A DNA stretch of 64,000 bases. It comes from Mesorhizobium tamadayense (lineage in GTDB: Bacteria; Pseudomonadota; Alphaproteobacteria; Rhizobiales; Rhizobiaceae). A program made the position numbers and the translations under genes. The notes beneath the pieces are model-generated. The model searched no databases, was not told where the DNA came from, and was given only the letters and a program-made list of their open reading frames with translations. Below, piece after piece: positions 46,683-56,306 of the stretch. Location: the NCBI RefSeq assembly GCF_003863365.1, contig NZ_RQXT01000009.1, forward strand, positions 114,305 to 178,304, read 5' to 3'. Each line of letters begins with the position of its first letter. Position 1 is the first letter of the stretch.

Positions 46683-46697
46683 GAACGAAAAGAGAAC
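46683..46697 (+). promoter_or_regulatory. LexA (SOS) box of ssb
   Basis: GAAC-GAAAAGA-GAAC, an exact GAAC-N7-GAAC operator 103 bases upstream of the ssb ATG. The arsR start is 110 bases away on the other side, so arsR could also be affected. Confidence 0.85.
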
Positions 46698-46799
46698 AAA
46701 AACCTTGTGGGAAAAGCCAGCCTTCGCAGGCAGTGGCGTCCCATAGGCTGTAAGGTGCGGCGACGTAGATTTTGTTTCGGATGAGCGCGGAGAAGTAAG

Positions 46800-47321
46800 A
46801 TGGCGGGTAGCGTCAACAAGGTCATTCTGGTCGGCAACCTCGGGGCGGACCCTGAAATCCGCCGCCTGAATTCGGGCGAGCCAGTGGTCAACATCCGCAT
46901 TGCCACATCGGAAAGCTGGCGCGACAAGAACTCCGGCGAGCGCAAGGAGAAGACCGAGTGGCACAATGTCGTCATCTTCAACGACCAGATCGCCAAGGTG
47001 GCCGAGCAGTATCTGAAGAAGGGTATGAAGGTCTATGTCGAGGGCCAGTTGCAGACGCGCAAATGGCAAGACCAGACCGGCAATGACCGCTACACGACAG
47101 AGATCGTGCTGCAGAAATTCCGCGGCGAGCTGCAGATGCTCGATGCGCGCGGCGAGGGTGGCGGCCAGGTCGGCAATTATGCCGGCGGCGGCGGCAGCCG
47201 TGGTTCCGACTTCGGCCAGTCCGGCCCGAACGAAGGCTTCAGCCGTGGCGGCGGCGGCGGTTCCAAGGGCGGCGGTGGCGGCGGCTCGTCGCGCGAGCTG
47301 GACGACGAGATACCGTTCTGA
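46800..47321 (+). CDS. ssb: Single-stranded DNA-binding protein
   Basis: 173 residues. N-terminal OB fold ([40 protein letters not shown]), a Gly-rich disordered linker and the acidic tip DDEIPF that binds partner repair proteins. The linker DNA is unusually rich in GGC repeats. A GGAG lies upstream of ATG 46800. Preceded by a LexA box. Confidence 0.98.
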   Translation: MAGSVNKVILVGNLGADPEIRRLNSGEPVVNIRIATSESWRDKNSGERKEKTEWHNVVIFNDQIAKVAEQYLKKGMKVYVEGQLQTRKWQDQTGNDRYTTEIVLQKFRGELQMLDARGEGGGQVGNYAGGGGSRGSDFGQSGPNEGFSRGGGGGSKGGGGGGSSRELDDEIPF

Positions 47322-47358
47322 GCGTTTGGACTGCGTGACAAGCATCTGAGGAAAGCGG

Positions 47359-47757
47359 ATGTCGCTCGGGCCGCTTCTATCGGCGTCGCCTCCCATTCCG
47401 TGGCATGCGTTCGCCGCCTCTGCGGCGCTCGCGGTCGGCGGCGCGCAGCTGGCGCTGCCGAAAGGTACGCCACGCCACCGCGTGCCGGGCTATGTCTGGG
47501 CCGGGCTGATGCTGGTCATCGCGATCAGCAGCTTCTGGATCCAGCAGATCCGTCTCGTCGGTCCGTTCAGCCCGATCCATTTGCTGTCGATCCTGGTGCT
47601 GGTCACCGTGCCGCTGGCGGTATGGCATGCGCACAACCATCTCGTCGGCAAGCATCGCCGCGTCATGGTTGCGCTCTATGTTTTCGCTTTGGTCGGCGCC
47701 GGCGTCCTTACGCTGCTGCCCGGCCGGATCATGCACGCCGTCGTGTTCGGTCAATAA
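47359..47757 (+). CDS. DUF2306 family membrane protein
   Basis: 132 residues with four predicted membrane helices and conserved histidines (IHLLSILVLVTVPLAVWHAHNH). This matches DUF2306, a small integral membrane family of unknown role, possibly heme-binding by the His positions (inference). GAGGAAAG precedes the ATG. It is 37 bases after ssb and may be co-transcribed with it and with the OsmC gene. Confidence 0.85.
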   Translation: MSLGPLLSASPPIPWHAFAASAALAVGGAQLALPKGTPRHRVPGYVWAGLMLVIAISSFWIQQIRLVGPFSPIHLLSILVLVTVPLAVWHAHNHLVGKHRRVMVALYVFALVGAGVLTLLPGRIMHAVVFGQ

Positions 47758-47787
47758 GGCGGCAAGAACCTCGTAGGGAAGATCATC

Positions 47788-48213
47788 GTGAAAGCACGCG
47801 TCATATGGGTCGAGGAACGCACCTTTGTCGGCGAGTCCGGCAGCGGCCATAAAGTCGTGCTGGGCACGGCGCACGGGCCGGAAGGCCGCACGCCGGGGCC
47901 GAGCCCGATGGAACTCGTGCTGATCGGCACCGGCGGGTGCTCGGCCTATGACGTCGTCCATATCCTCGAGAAAGGCCGCGAGGCGGTCGAGGATTGCGTG
48001 GTCGAGCTTGACGCCGATCGTGCGGAGACCGAGCCGCGCGTCTTCACCCGCATCCGCATGCATTTCATCGTCAAGGGCCGCGCGCTGTCGCGCGACAAGG
48101 TCAAACGGGCGATCGATCTCTCGATCGAAAAATACTGCTCGGCCACCGCGATGATGGCCAAGACGGCAACGGTCACGCATGATTTTGAGGTCGTCGATAC
48201 GGCGGAGAGATAA
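47788..48213 (+). CDS. OsmC family protein (YhfA-like)
   Basis: 141 residues, Ohr/OsmC fold with two cysteines: one in GTGGCSAYDVVHIL and one in IEKYCSATAMM, the expected peroxidatic and resolving positions for thiol-dependent hydroperoxide reduction. It is closer to the YhfA-type than to Ohr by its start VWVEERTFVGES (sequence impression). It starts at GTG 47788, 30 bases after DUF2306. Confidence 0.9.
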   Translation: MKARVIWVEERTFVGESGSGHKVVLGTAHGPEGRTPGPSPMELVLIGTGGCSAYDVVHILEKGREAVEDCVVELDADRAETEPRVFTRIRMHFIVKGRALSRDKVKRAIDLSIEKYCSATAMMAKTATVTHDFEVVDTAER

Positions 48214-48238
48214 GGCAGTAGGCAGTGGGCAGTAGGCA
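48214..48238. repeat. Heptad tandem repeat GGCAGTA
   Basis: GGCAGTA, GGCAGTG, GGCAGTA and GGCA in direct tandem (7-bp unit, three and a half copies), in the 31-bp gap between the OsmC and MarC stop codons. A possible variable-number locus. Confidence 0.8.
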
Positions 48239-48244
48239 TGCTGC

Positions 48245-48874
48245 TCAAGCGGCCATCAGTGCCCTGATTCCGTCCGCCACGAACTGCACGGCGAGCGCCG
48301 CCAGGATGACGCCGAGCAGCCTGGTCAGGATCGAGCGGCCGGTTTGGCCGAGGATGCGGTCGATGCGTTCTGACAAGACGAACACCAGATAGGTGAGGAC
48401 AAGGCAGATCGCGATGATGCCGACGAGTGCTGCCTGCGGGCCAAAACCCTGGAAGGAGCCGGAAAGCAGCACGGTCGCCGAAATCGCGCCGGGGCCGGCG
48501 ATCAGCGGGATCGCCAGCGGGAAGGCGGCGATGTTGTGGATCATGTCCTTGGTGATGGCGACGTCGCCGATCTTCTCCTTGCGGTCCTGCCGGCGCTCGA
48601 ACACCATTTCGAAGGCGATGAAGAAGAGCAGGAAACCGCCGGCGACACGGAAGGCCGGCAGCGTGATGCCGAACACCGATAGGATCGACGCGCCGGCGAC
48701 GGCGAACAGCGCCATCACCAGGAAGCCGATCACCGAGGCGCGCACCGAAACCTGCTGGCGCTCGTCGCGGTTCATGCCGCGCGTGACGGCGAGGAAGAGC
48801 GGCGCCAGCCCCGGCGGGTCGATGGTCACCAGGATGGTGACGAAGGCGTTGAACAGGCTGTCGAAGCTCGGCAT
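48245..48874 (-). CDS. MarC family integral membrane protein
   Basis: 209 residues, six predicted membrane helices; UPF0056/MarC pattern with FVTILVTIDPPGLAPLFLAVTRGMN near the N-terminus and PLAIPLIAGPGAISATVLL in the centre. Despite the name the family has no proven role in multiple drug resistance. ATG 48874 has GGAGGGG upstream. Open frame upstream of this start is shadow of the VOC gene on the same strand in another frame. Confidence 0.92.
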   Translation of the reverse strand: MPSFDSLFNAFVTILVTIDPPGLAPLFLAVTRGMNRDERQQVSVRASVIGFLVMALFAVAGASILSVFGITLPAFRVAGGFLLFFIAFEMVFERRQDRKEKIGDVAITKDMIHNIAAFPLAIPLIAGPGAISATVLLSGSFQGFGPQAALVGIIAICLVLTYLVFVLSERIDRILGQTGRSILTRLLGVILAALAVQFVADGIRALMAA

Positions 48875-48965
48875 CGCTGGTCCCCTCCGGCCGGGCGAAG
48901 CCCAAGCTCTGCAATTGGTAGAGCAAAGCCCGGGCGCTGGGAACAGGCGGAAGGGGATCGGTTGG

Positions 48966-49343
48966 CTATTCCGCTTTGCCGCAATAGGCCTCAAGGCGGT
49001 AGCCGTCGGGGTCGATGACGAACGCCGCATAGTAGTTGTCGCCATAGGCCGTGCGCAGCCCAGGCTGACCATTGTCCTTGCCGCCCTCGCGCAACGCCGC
49101 CGCATGGAAGGCATCGACGCCGGTGCGGCTTGGCGCGGCGAAGCAGAAATGCAAGCCGGAATCCATATCGGCTGGAACCGGGCGGCCGGCCTCATTGACC
49201 CAAAGCTCCACCGTTTTCGCGCCATAGCCGAGCGAGCCAGGCGATTGGCTAAGGCAAGAATAGCCGAGCGGCTGCAAGGCGGCGTCGTAGAAGCGTTTCG
49301 AGGAGTCGGTGTCGCGGACGCCGATCGAGATATGGTCAAGCAT
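48966..49343 (-). CDS. VOC family protein (glyoxalase/bleomycin-resistance fold)
   Basis: 125 residues with paired beta-alpha-beta-beta-beta modules: MLDHISIGVRDTDSSKRFYD at the start and FVIDPDGYRLEAYC at the end, giving possible metal ligands His and Glu. Substrate not deducible. ATG 49343 is chosen as GGAG is 6 bases upstream; ATG at 49355 overlaps that site. Confidence 0.9.
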   Translation of the reverse strand: MLDHISIGVRDTDSSKRFYDAALQPLGYSCLSQSPGSLGYGAKTVELWVNEAGRPVPADMDSGLHFCFAAPSRTGVDAFHAAALREGGKDNGQPGLRTAYGDNYYAAFVIDPDGYRLEAYCGKAE

Positions 49344-49375
49344 CGTTTTCTCCATGATTACAGATGGTTGATCGC

Positions 49376-49906
49376 TCAGGTTGGAGTCACCCGCCGCGCC
49401 AAAAACTCGACCTCGATGCGCCAGGTCGCGCCGCCGTCATGCGAGCGCTCGCCCAGCCAGCGGAACGAATTCCCGGTGATGCGCGAAAAGCTCCAGCGCA
49501 CCGAGGAGCCGGTGTCGTCTGCGCCTTGCTGTACGATCGTGTCGCCCTCGGCGCGGCCGAGCTGGCGGCTGAAATAGCGGCTGCGCGGGTCGCTCCAAAA
49601 GATGTGCCAGGCGTCGATGCCGGGATCGTAGACGCGCAGCGTTGTGCCGTAGAAGGTCCACGGCCCAAGAGAGGTCTGCACGCCGGTATTCCGCAAGGGC
49701 AGGATCCAGACGTCCTGGACCGCCTTACCCTCCAAAACCCAGCCGAAATGCACCTCGCCGCGACCCGTAAGCTTAGTCCCGTCCTCGAGCGTACGCGTGG
49801 CGTCAAATGTCCAGGAGCCGATGAAGCGGCCGTAGAGTTTCAGCTTTTCGGCGAGGTCCGGATTGGGGCCGTCGCTGTGCAGGGCTTCGGCAAAGGGATC
49901 GGTCAT
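49376..49906 (-). CDS. Conserved protein of unknown function, lipocalin-like appearance
   Basis: 176 residues with no signal peptide. Many Trp residues and alternating strands (GRFIGSWTFDATRTLEDGTKL, DVWILPLRNTG, WTFYGTTLRVYDPGIDAWHIFW) suggest a beta-barrel of the lipocalin/DUF1579-like kind, often found in rhizobia. It may bind a small ligand. ATG 49906 is chosen because conserved character begins there. The AraC-type regulator is divergent 84 bases away and may control it. Confidence 0.75.
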   Translation of the reverse strand: MTDPFAEALHSDGPNPDLAEKLKLYGRFIGSWTFDATRTLEDGTKLTGRGEVHFGWVLEGKAVQDVWILPLRNTGVQTSLGPWTFYGTTLRVYDPGIDAWHIFWSDPRSRYFSRQLGRAEGDTIVQQGADDTGSSVRWSFSRITGNSFRWLGERSHDGGATWRIEVEFLARRVTPT

Positions 49907-49990
49907 GGCTGCTGCCTCGTTTGTCAGGAGAGGGCAAGCAATAGGAGCATGCGGGGTTCTGCGCTTGGGATAAATTGCTATTTTTCGGTG

Positions 49991-50827
49991 ATGGCGACGA
50001 CTGAGAAAAAACTTGCTTCGGGACCGGGCTGGCAGGTGTCCGACGTGATCTGCACCGCCGGCGTCGGCGACAAGCCGTTCGAGGAACAGCACCTCAGTTT
50101 CTGTGTCGCCGCCGTGACCAGGGGCACGTTCCGCTACCGCACGCGCCAGGGCACGGCAATGCTGGCGCCCGGCGCCATCCTGCTCGGCAATCCAGGCGCT
50201 TGCTACGAGTGTGGCCACGAGCACGGCGCCGGCGACCGCTGTCTCTCCTTCCATTTTTCGCCCGCCTATATGGAGCGCGTCGTCGCCGATGTACCGGGCG
50301 CCAAGCGGCTTGGCTTCGCCGGTCCACGCCTGCCGCCCTTGCCGGCGCTGGCGCCGTTGCTGGCGCAAGCGGAGGCCGCACGGGAAACGGGAGATCGCGA
50401 AGCGTTCGAGGAATTCGGCCTGCGCATTGCCGGCGCGGTGGTCGCGGCTGCGACCGGCTCTTCCACGGTCGCACGGGCACCCAGCCGCCGCGACCAGAAA
50501 CGTGTCGCCGAGGCGGTGCGCCTGATCGAGCTCAACGCCGAACGGCCGCTATCGCTGAGCGAGCTCGCCAACGGCACGGCGACCAGCCCGTTTCATTTCC
50601 TGCGCACGTTCCGGCATGTCGCCGGCATGACACCCTACCAGTTCCTGTTGAGGACCAGGCTGCACCGCGCGGCCGTGCGGCTGCGCGCGTCGGACGAGGC
50701 AATCTCGACGATCGCTTTCGATGCCGGATTCAACGACCTTTCGACCTTCAACCGCCGGTTCCGGCGCGAGATGGGCGAGGCTCCCGGTGCCTGTCGCGCC
50801 AAACGGACGGGCGGACGCGGACATTAG
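49991..50827 (+). CDS. AraC family transcriptional regulator
   Basis: 278 residues. The N-terminal half is a cupin-like sensing domain (FCVAAVTRGTFRYRTRQGTAML) with a Cys/His-rich patch (GACYECGHEHGAGDRC) that could bind metal or redox signals. The C-terminal 100 residues contain the double helix-turn-helix (LSLSELANGTATSPFHFLRTF and ISTIAFDAGFNDLSTFNRRFRREMG). It is divergent from the lipocalin-like gene, its likely target. Confidence 0.92.
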   Translation: MATTEKKLASGPGWQVSDVICTAGVGDKPFEEQHLSFCVAAVTRGTFRYRTRQGTAMLAPGAILLGNPGACYECGHEHGAGDRCLSFHFSPAYMERVVADVPGAKRLGFAGPRLPPLPALAPLLAQAEAARETGDREAFEEFGLRIAGAVVAAATGSSTVARAPSRRDQKRVAEAVRLIELNAERPLSLSELANGTATSPFHFLRTFRHVAGMTPYQFLLRTRLHRAAVRLRASDEAISTIAFDAGFNDLSTFNRRFRREMGEAPGACRAKRTGGRGH

Positions 50828-51017
50828 CCAAGGCCGTCCGATATCGCCGACCTTGCCCCTGTGGCGGCGAAATGCAGCTTGGCCTATCGTCGCAATCAGC
50901 GGTATCCTTTTGAAATTGCCGCCGAAATTGTCTCTGGAAAAGTGTGGTCGCCATTGGAGTTTCAGCCCGGCTTCCTATATAAGCGGCGAGTGATTCCCGA
51001 CTGGATTGTGACCTGAT

Positions 51018-53807
51018 TTGACCGACCAGAAGACACCGCGCGGGCCGGAGGGTGGCCCCACCGGCATCGAGCCGATTTCGATCATCGAGGAGATGCAGCG
51101 CTCCTATCTCGATTACGCCATGAGCGTGATCGTCAGCCGAGCGTTGCCCGACGTGCGCGACGGGCTGAAGCCAGTGCACCGCCGCATCCTCTACGCCTCG
51201 CATGAAAGCGGCTACCACTGGAATCGCAAATATGTGAAGTCGGCGCGCCCGGTCGCCGACGTGATGGGTAAATACCACCCGCATGGCGACGCCTCGATCT
51301 ACGACGCGCTGGTGCGCATGGCGCAGGACTGGTCGCTGCGCGTGCCGCTGATCGACGGTCAGGGCAATTTCGGCTCTATCGACGGCGATCCGCCGGCGGC
51401 GATGCGCTACACCGAGTCGCGGCTGACCAAGGTCGCGCACGAGTTGCTGGAGGACATCGACAAGGAAACCGTCGATTTCCAGGATACTTACGATGCTTCA
51501 GGCAGCGAGCCGAAGGTGCTGCCGGCGCGCTTCCCGAACCTTCTCGTCAACGGTTCGGGCGGCATCGCCGTCGGCATGGCAACCAACATCCCGCCGCACA
51601 ATCTGGCAGAGGTCTGCAACGGCGCCATCGCCATCATCGACAATCCGGCGATCGACCTGCCGTCGCTGATGGAAATCGTGCCCGGTCCGGATTTCCCGAC
51701 CGGCGGCATCGTGCTCGGCCGTTCCGGCATCTACAACGCCTATTCGACGGGCCGCGGCTCCATCGTCATGCGCGGCCGCGTCAATATCGAGGCGCGTGGC
51801 AACGACCGTGAATCGATCATCATCACCGAGATTCCCTACCAGGTGAACAAGTCGGCGATGATCGAGAAGATGGCCGAGCTGGTGCGCGAGAAGCGCATAG
51901 AAGGCATCTCCGACATCCGCGACGAGAGCGACCGCCAGGGCTATCGGGTCGTCATCGAATTGAAGCGCGAGGCGGTCGCCGACGTCATCCTGAACCAGCT
52001 CTACCGCTTCACGCCGCTGCAAACCTCCTTCGGCGCCAATATGGTGGCGCTGAACGGCGGCAAGCCGGAAGTGCTGACGCTGATCGACATGCTGAAGGCC
52101 TTCGTCGGCTTCCGCGAGGAAGTGATCAGCCGGCGCACGAAATACCTTTTGCGCAAGGCGCGCGAGCGCGCCCATGTGCTGGTCGGTCTCGCTATCGCCG
52201 TCGCCAACATCGACGAGGTGATCAAGCTGATCCGCACCGCGCCCGATCCGCAGACGGCGCGCGAGCAGTTGATGGAGCGGCGCTGGCCTTCCCACGACGT
52301 CGCTCCGCTGATCCAGCTGATCGACGATCCGCGCCACCGCATCAACGAGGACGGTACCTATAATCTGTCCGAGGAGCAGGCCCGCGCCATCCTCGACCTG
52401 CGCCTGCAGCGCCTGACCGCGCTCGGCCGCGACGAGATCGCCGACGAGTTGAACAAGATCGGCGTCGAGATCGTTGATTATCTTGACATTTTGTCTTCCC
52501 GCGCGCGCATCCAGAAGATCGTCAAGGACGAGCTCATCGCCGTCCGCGACGAGTTCGGCACGCCGCGCCGCACCGAGCTCACCGAGGGCGGAGCGGACAT
52601 GGAAGACGAGGACCTGATCCAGCGCGAGGACATGGTCGTCACCGTCAGCCATTCCGGCTACATCAAGCGTGTGCCGCTCTCGCTCTACCGGGCGCAGCGC
52701 CGCGGCGGCAAGGGCCGCTCCGGCATGTCGACCAAGGAAGAGGATTTCGTCACTCGGCTGTTCGTGGCCAACACGCATACGCCGGTGTTGTTCTTCTCCT
52801 CGCGCGGCATCGTCTACAAGGAAAAGGTGTGGCGTCTTCCCATTGGCAATCCGCAGTCGCGCGGCAAGGCGCTGATCAACATGCTGCCGCTCGAGCAGGG
52901 CGAGCGCATCACCACCATCATGCCGCTGCCGGAGGACGAGACCAGCTGGGGCGAGCTTGACGTGATGTTCGCCACCACGCGCGGCACGGTGCGGCGCAAC
53001 AAGCTATCCGACTTCGTCCAGGTCAACCGCAATGGCAAGATCGCGATGAAACTGGAGGAAGAGGGCGACGAGATCCTCGGCGTCGAGACCTGCACCGACA
53101 ATGACGACGTGCTTTTGACGGCGAGCTCCGGTCAGTGCATCCGCTTCCCGGTCGGCGACGTGCGCGTCTTCCAGAGCCGCAATTCCGTCGGCGTGCGCGG
53201 CATCGCCATGGCGGAGACCGATCGCGTGATCTCCATGTCGGTGATCGAGCATGTCGATGCTTCGCCCGCCGAACGCGCCGCTTATCTCAAGCGCGCGGCC
53301 GCGGAACGCCGGCTTGTCGTCGGCGGAGCATCCGAGGAGGAAGAGATCGCGCTGACCAATGAGGAGATCGGCGAGGAGGCGGAACTTTCCGACGAGCGCT
53401 ACGACTTCCTCAAGGCGCATGAGCAGCTTGTGCTGACGGTGACCGAGTACGGCTATGGCAAGCGCTCGTCATCCTATGATTTCCGCCTGACGGGGCGTGG
53501 CGGCAAGGGCATCCGCGCCACCGACGTCTCGAAAGTGGCCGAGATCGGCCGGCTGGTCGCGACCTTCCCGGTCGGCAACGACGACCAGATCATGCTGGTT
53601 TCGGACGGCGGCACGGTCATTCGCGTTCCGGTCGAAGGCATTCGTTTCGCCAGCCGCGCCACCAAGGGCGTGACCATCTTCAACACGGCCGAAGGCGAGA
53701 AAGTGGTGTCGGTGGAGCGGATTTCGGAGCCGCAGTCGGACGAGGAAACAGAAGACAGCTCAAGCGAGGCAGTGTCCGAAGATACGGGCCAGGCCGATAC
53801 CGAATAG
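51018..53807 (+). CDS. gyrA: DNA gyrase subunit A
   Basis: 929 residues. GyrA cuts and rejoins DNA for supercoiling. Catalytic Tyr131 ([10 protein letters not shown]), the quinolone-determining stretch [17 protein letters not shown], the GyrA-box QRRGGKG in the C-terminal beta-pinwheel domain, and an acidic tail. The position equal to E. coli Ser83 is Ala92, and Asp87 is kept as Asp96. The start is TTG 51018 with a poor ribosome site, so another start is possible. A GC-rich palindrome follows the stop. Confidence 0.97.
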   Translation: MTDQKTPRGPEGGPTGIEPISIIEEMQRSYLDYAMSVIVSRALPDVRDGLKPVHRRILYASHESGYHWNRKYVKSARPVADVMGKYHPHGDASIYDALVRMAQDWSLRVPLIDGQGNFGSIDGDPPAAMRYTESRLTKVAHELLEDIDKETVDFQDTYDASGSEPKVLPARFPNLLVNGSGGIAVGMATNIPPHNLAEVCNGAIAIIDNPAIDLPSLMEIVPGPDFPTGGIVLGRSGIYNAYSTGRGSIVMRGRVNIEARGNDRESIIITEIPYQVNKSAMIEKMAELVREKRIEGISDIRDESDRQGYRVVIELKREAVADVILNQLYRFTPLQTSFGANMVALNGGKPEVLTLIDMLKAFVGFREEVISRRTKYLLRKARERAHVLVGLAIAVANIDEVIKLIRTAPDPQTAREQLMERRWPSHDVAPLIQLIDDPRHRINEDGTYNLSEEQARAILDLRLQRLTALGRDEIADELNKIGVEIVDYLDILSSRARIQKIVKDELIAVRDEFGTPRRTELTEGGADMEDEDLIQREDMVVTVSHSGYIKRVPLSLYRAQRRGGKGRSGMSTKEEDFVTRLFVANTHTPVLFFSSRGIVYKEKVWRLPIGNPQSRGKALINMLPLEQGERITTIMPLPEDETSWGELDVMFATTRGTVRRNKLSDFVQVNRNGKIAMKLEEEGDEILGVETCTDNDDVLLTASSGQCIRFPVGDVRVFQSRNSVGVRGIAMAETDRVISMSVIEHVDASPAERAAYLKRAAAERRLVVGGASEEEEIALTNEEIGEEAELSDERYDFLKAHEQLVLTVTEYGYGKRSSSYDFRLTGRGGKGIRATDVSKVAEIGRLVATFPVGNDDQIMLVSDGGTVIRVPVEGIRFASRATKGVTIFNTAEGEKVVSVERISEPQSDEETEDSSSEAVSEDTGQADTE

Positions 53808-53822
53808 CCTGGACCAAGCATC

Positions 53823-53840
53823 ACCGGCCCGCGGGCCGGT
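53823..53840. terminator. GC-rich palindrome between gyrA and a small minus-strand gene
   Basis: ACCGGCCCGCGGGCCGGT, a perfect 18-bp palindrome 15 bases after the gyrA stop. It lacks a T run on either side, so termination would be atypical. Confidence 0.5.
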
Positions 53841-53856
53841 ACGATCGTTCTGGAAA

Positions 53857-54000
53857 TTAGAAGTGACGGCGGGCAACGAAACCTTCGAGCCGCTTGGTGT
53901 TGGCCCTGACGCGGACCTGCGCCGCCTCCCGATGCAACCCGAATGCGGTTGCGATCAGCATCACGACAGTCATTGCAGTGGCAAGGATGTAGATCAGCAT
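53857..54000 (-). CDS. 47-residue single-helix membrane peptide
   Basis: A gene too short for usual finders. It begins at ATG 54000 with AGGAG 9 bases upstream and ends at TAA 53857. The peptide has one transmembrane helix (MLIYILATAMTVVMLIATAF) followed by a basic cytoplasmic tail (about 10 of 27 residues are Arg, Lys or His). Good ribosome site, sensible codon use and a promoter-sized gap upstream support it. Small membrane peptides of this plan often tune membrane proteins; its partner is unknown. No family recognised. Confidence 0.6.
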   Translation of the reverse strand: MLIYILATAMTVVMLIATAFGLHREAAQVRVRANTKRLEGFVARRHF

Positions 54001-54070
54001 TTGCGTGTTCTCCTGCTCATACAACGATAAGATGGTGTTTTGGTTTCATCTCCTGAAGCGGCAACCTAGT

Positions 54071-54090
54071 GAACGCTGCGTGAAGCGTTC
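54071..54090. promoter_or_regulatory. Inverted repeat in the coaD / small-gene divergent region
   Basis: GAACGCT-GCGTGA-AGCGTTC: 7-bp arms, 6-base loop, 71 bases upstream of the 47-residue gene and 104 upstream of coaD. Candidate operator or hairpin; no matching regulator known. Confidence 0.35.
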
Positions 54091-54193
54091 GTGATCGTCG
54101 CATTCATCTGTCGTTCATGTCCGTGAAAAGGTTCACGGCCGGGCGCATCAATGGGGATTTGCCTTTGCTTGAGAGGCTCGCTAGAAGCCTGCC

Positions 54194-54694
54194 ATGACCG
54201 AACGCACCGCCCTTTATGCCGGCTCCTTCGACCCGCTGACCAACGGGCATCTCGATGTCTTGAAGGCCTCACTTGCCGTGGCCGACACCGTCTACGCGGC
54301 GATCGGCATCCATCCCGGCAAGACGCCGCTGTTTTCGTTCGAGGAACGCGTCAAGCTGATCGAGACTGCGACCAAGGCCGAGTTCGGCAGTGACAGCGGT
54401 CGCATCAAGGTCGTTTCGTTCGATGGCCTGGTCATCGATGCCGCCAGAAAGCAAGGCGCCTCGATCATCATCCGCGGCCTGCGCGACGGCACCGATCTCG
54501 ATTATGAGATGCAGATGGCCGGCATGAACGAGACGATGGCGCCGGCGCTGCAGACGGTTTTCCTGCCGGCCAGCCCTTCGGTCAGAACCATTACCGCCAC
54601 ACTCGTGCGCCAGATTGCGTCGATGGGCGGCGACATCCGCCCGTTCGTGCCGGCGGCCGTCGCCGGCGCGCTCACCGCCAAATTCGCGAAATAA
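54194..54694 (+). CDS. coaD: Phosphopantetheine adenylyltransferase
   Basis: 166 residues. It adds AMP to 4'-phosphopantetheine, the penultimate step of coenzyme A synthesis. Nucleotidyltransferase motif [10 protein letters not shown] with His19, and the second motif [15 protein letters not shown] (ISSTxVR class). It is followed closely by the exported cyclophilin gene (17 bases) and is likely first in an operon coaD-PPIase-PPIase-DUF606-queA-X-tgt. Confidence 0.97.
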   Translation: MTERTALYAGSFDPLTNGHLDVLKASLAVADTVYAAIGIHPGKTPLFSFEERVKLIETATKAEFGSDSGRIKVVSFDGLVIDAARKQGASIIIRGLRDGTDLDYEMQMAGMNETMAPALQTVFLPASPSVRTITATLVRQIASMGGDIRPFVPAAVAGALTAKFAK

Positions 54695-54711
54695 TCCTGT
54701 CGGAGACCCCT

Positions 54712-55302
54712 ATGCAGCTGAAAAAGCTCGCTTCGTTCCTTGTCGTGCTTGCCGGCCTTTTCGCGGCATCCTTGCCTGCCTTCGCCGCCGACAAGGAAAA
54801 CACGATGGTCATCACGCTGAAGGACGGCGACGTCACCATCGCGCTGCGCCCCGATCTGGCGCCCAAGCATGTCGCGCAGATCAAGAAGCTGGTGCGCGAA
54901 GGCGCGTATGACAACGTCGCGTTCCACCGCGTCATCGACGGCTTCATGGCACAGACCGGCGACGTCAAGTTCGGCAACATGGAGAAGGGTTTCAACCCCG
55001 AGGCCGTCGGCACAGGCGGTTCCGACCTTCCCGATCTGCCGGCCGAGTTCTCGCAGACCGAGCAGTTTACGCGCGGCGTGATCGGCATGGCACGTTCGCA
55101 GGACCCGAATTCGGCCAATTCGCAATTCTTCATCATGTTCGCGCCGGCGCCGAACCTCGACGGCCAGTACACCATCGTCGGCAAGGTGGTGAGCGGCATG
55201 GAACTGGTGGACAAGATCAAAAAGGGCGACGAGGCGGACAACGGCACGGTCACCGACCCCGACCGCATGATCAAGGTCCGCATCGCCGCCGACGGCAAAT
55301 AA
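54712..55302 (+). CDS. Peptidyl-prolyl cis-trans isomerase, cyclophilin type, exported
   Basis: 196 residues. Signal peptide (ASFLVVLAGLFAASLPAFA) puts it in the periplasm. The cyclophilin domain has YDNVAFHRVIDGFMAQTGD with the catalytic Arg, NSANSQFFIMF and the closing loop. Assists folding of exported proteins. The next gene encodes a related cytoplasmic copy, so the pair arose by duplication (inference). Confidence 0.95.
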   Translation: MQLKKLASFLVVLAGLFAASLPAFAADKENTMVITLKDGDVTIALRPDLAPKHVAQIKKLVREGAYDNVAFHRVIDGFMAQTGDVKFGNMEKGFNPEAVGTGGSDLPDLPAEFSQTEQFTRGVIGMARSQDPNSANSQFFIMFAPAPNLDGQYTIVGKVVSGMELVDKIKKGDEADNGTVTDPDRMIKVRIAADGK

Positions 55303-55331
55303 CTTCTCAATTTTCAAAGGGATTTTCTGAC

Positions 55332-55844
55332 ATGGCTGAGATCAAGGACCGCGAGAACGCACTGATCATGGAAACGACCAAGGGTCCGGTCGTGATCGAA
55401 ATGTATCCCGATCTGGCGCCCGGCCATGTCGGCCGCATCAAGGAACTGGCGCGTGAAGGCTCTTATGACGGCGTGGTGTTCCACCGCGTCATCGACGGCT
55501 TCATGGCGCAGACCGGCGACGTCAAGTTCGGCAATTCCTCGAAGCCCTCCTTCGCGCCTTCGCGCGCGGGCATGGGCGGCTCCGACAAGCCGGACCTCAA
55601 GGCCGAATTCTCCAACGCCAATCACGGCCGCGGCACCTGCTCGATGGCGCGCGCGCAGAACCCGAACTCGGCGAACTCGCAGTTCTTCATCTGCTTCGAC
55701 GACGCCTCCTTCCTCAACCGCCAGTACACGGTCTGGGGCCAGGTGATCGAGGGCATGGAGAATGTCGACAAGATCAAGCGCGGCGAGCCGGTGCAGGATC
55801 CCGACAAGATCGTGTCGCTGAAGGTCGCGGCCGACGTCAAGTAA
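55332..55844 (+). CDS. Peptidyl-prolyl cis-trans isomerase, cyclophilin type, cytoplasmic
   Basis: 170 residues without a signal peptide. Catalytic block YDGVVFHRVIDGFMAQTGD and NSANSQFFICFDDA as in the preceding cyclophilin. Acts on Xaa-Pro bonds of cytosolic proteins. It starts 29 bases after the exported paralogue. GGGAT lies before the ATG. Confidence 0.95.
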   Translation: MAEIKDRENALIMETTKGPVVIEMYPDLAPGHVGRIKELAREGSYDGVVFHRVIDGFMAQTGDVKFGNSSKPSFAPSRAGMGGSDKPDLKAEFSNANHGRGTCSMARAQNPNSANSQFFICFDDASFLNRQYTVWGQVIEGMENVDKIKRGEPVQDPDKIVSLKVAADVK

Positions 55845-55856
55845 GGTAGAACGACG

Positions 55857-56306
55857 ATGATGGGCGCAGTCTGGTCCCTGCTTGGCATCCTGTCCGGCGC
55901 CTTCATCGCCATCCAGGCGCCGATCAATTCGCAATTGGCGCGCGGCCTCGGCCTTCCGGTCGCAGCCGCCGCCTTTTCGTTCCTGTCCGGCGCCATCGTG
56001 CTCGGCATCATCGCGGTCGCCGTGATCAAGCTGCAGGGCATCTCGCTCGACTGGAAGGCGCCGGCGCCATGGCTGTTCGTTGCCGGCGGCATGCTCGGCG
56101 GCTTCTATGTCACGCTCTCCACCATTCTCACGCCGCGTATCGGCGCGGCCGCGCTGATGGCCTTCCTGGTCGCAGGCCAGTTGATCGCCGGCATGCTTGT
56201 CGACCGCGCCGGCTTCCTCGGTGTTGCCGTGCGCGAGATTTCGCTTGGCCGCATCGCCGGCGCGGTGTTGCTGCTGGCCGGAGCGCTGCTCATCCGGCTC
56301 TACTGA
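55857..56306 (+). CDS. DMT superfamily transporter, DUF606 (YdcZ) type
   Basis: 149 residues, about five membrane helices: [21 protein letters not shown] at the start and [29 protein letters not shown] in the middle. This is the half-size DUF606 version of the drug/metabolite transporter fold, which probably dimerises. Substrate unknown. Its TGA overlaps the ATG of queA by one base (TGATG), so translation is coupled. Confidence 0.88.
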   Translation: MMGAVWSLLGILSGAFIAIQAPINSQLARGLGLPVAAAAFSFLSGAIVLGIIAVAVIKLQGISLDWKAPAPWLFVAGGMLGGFYVTLSTILTPRIGAAALMAFLVAGQLIAGMLVDRAGFLGVAVREISLGRIAGAVLLLAGALLIRLY

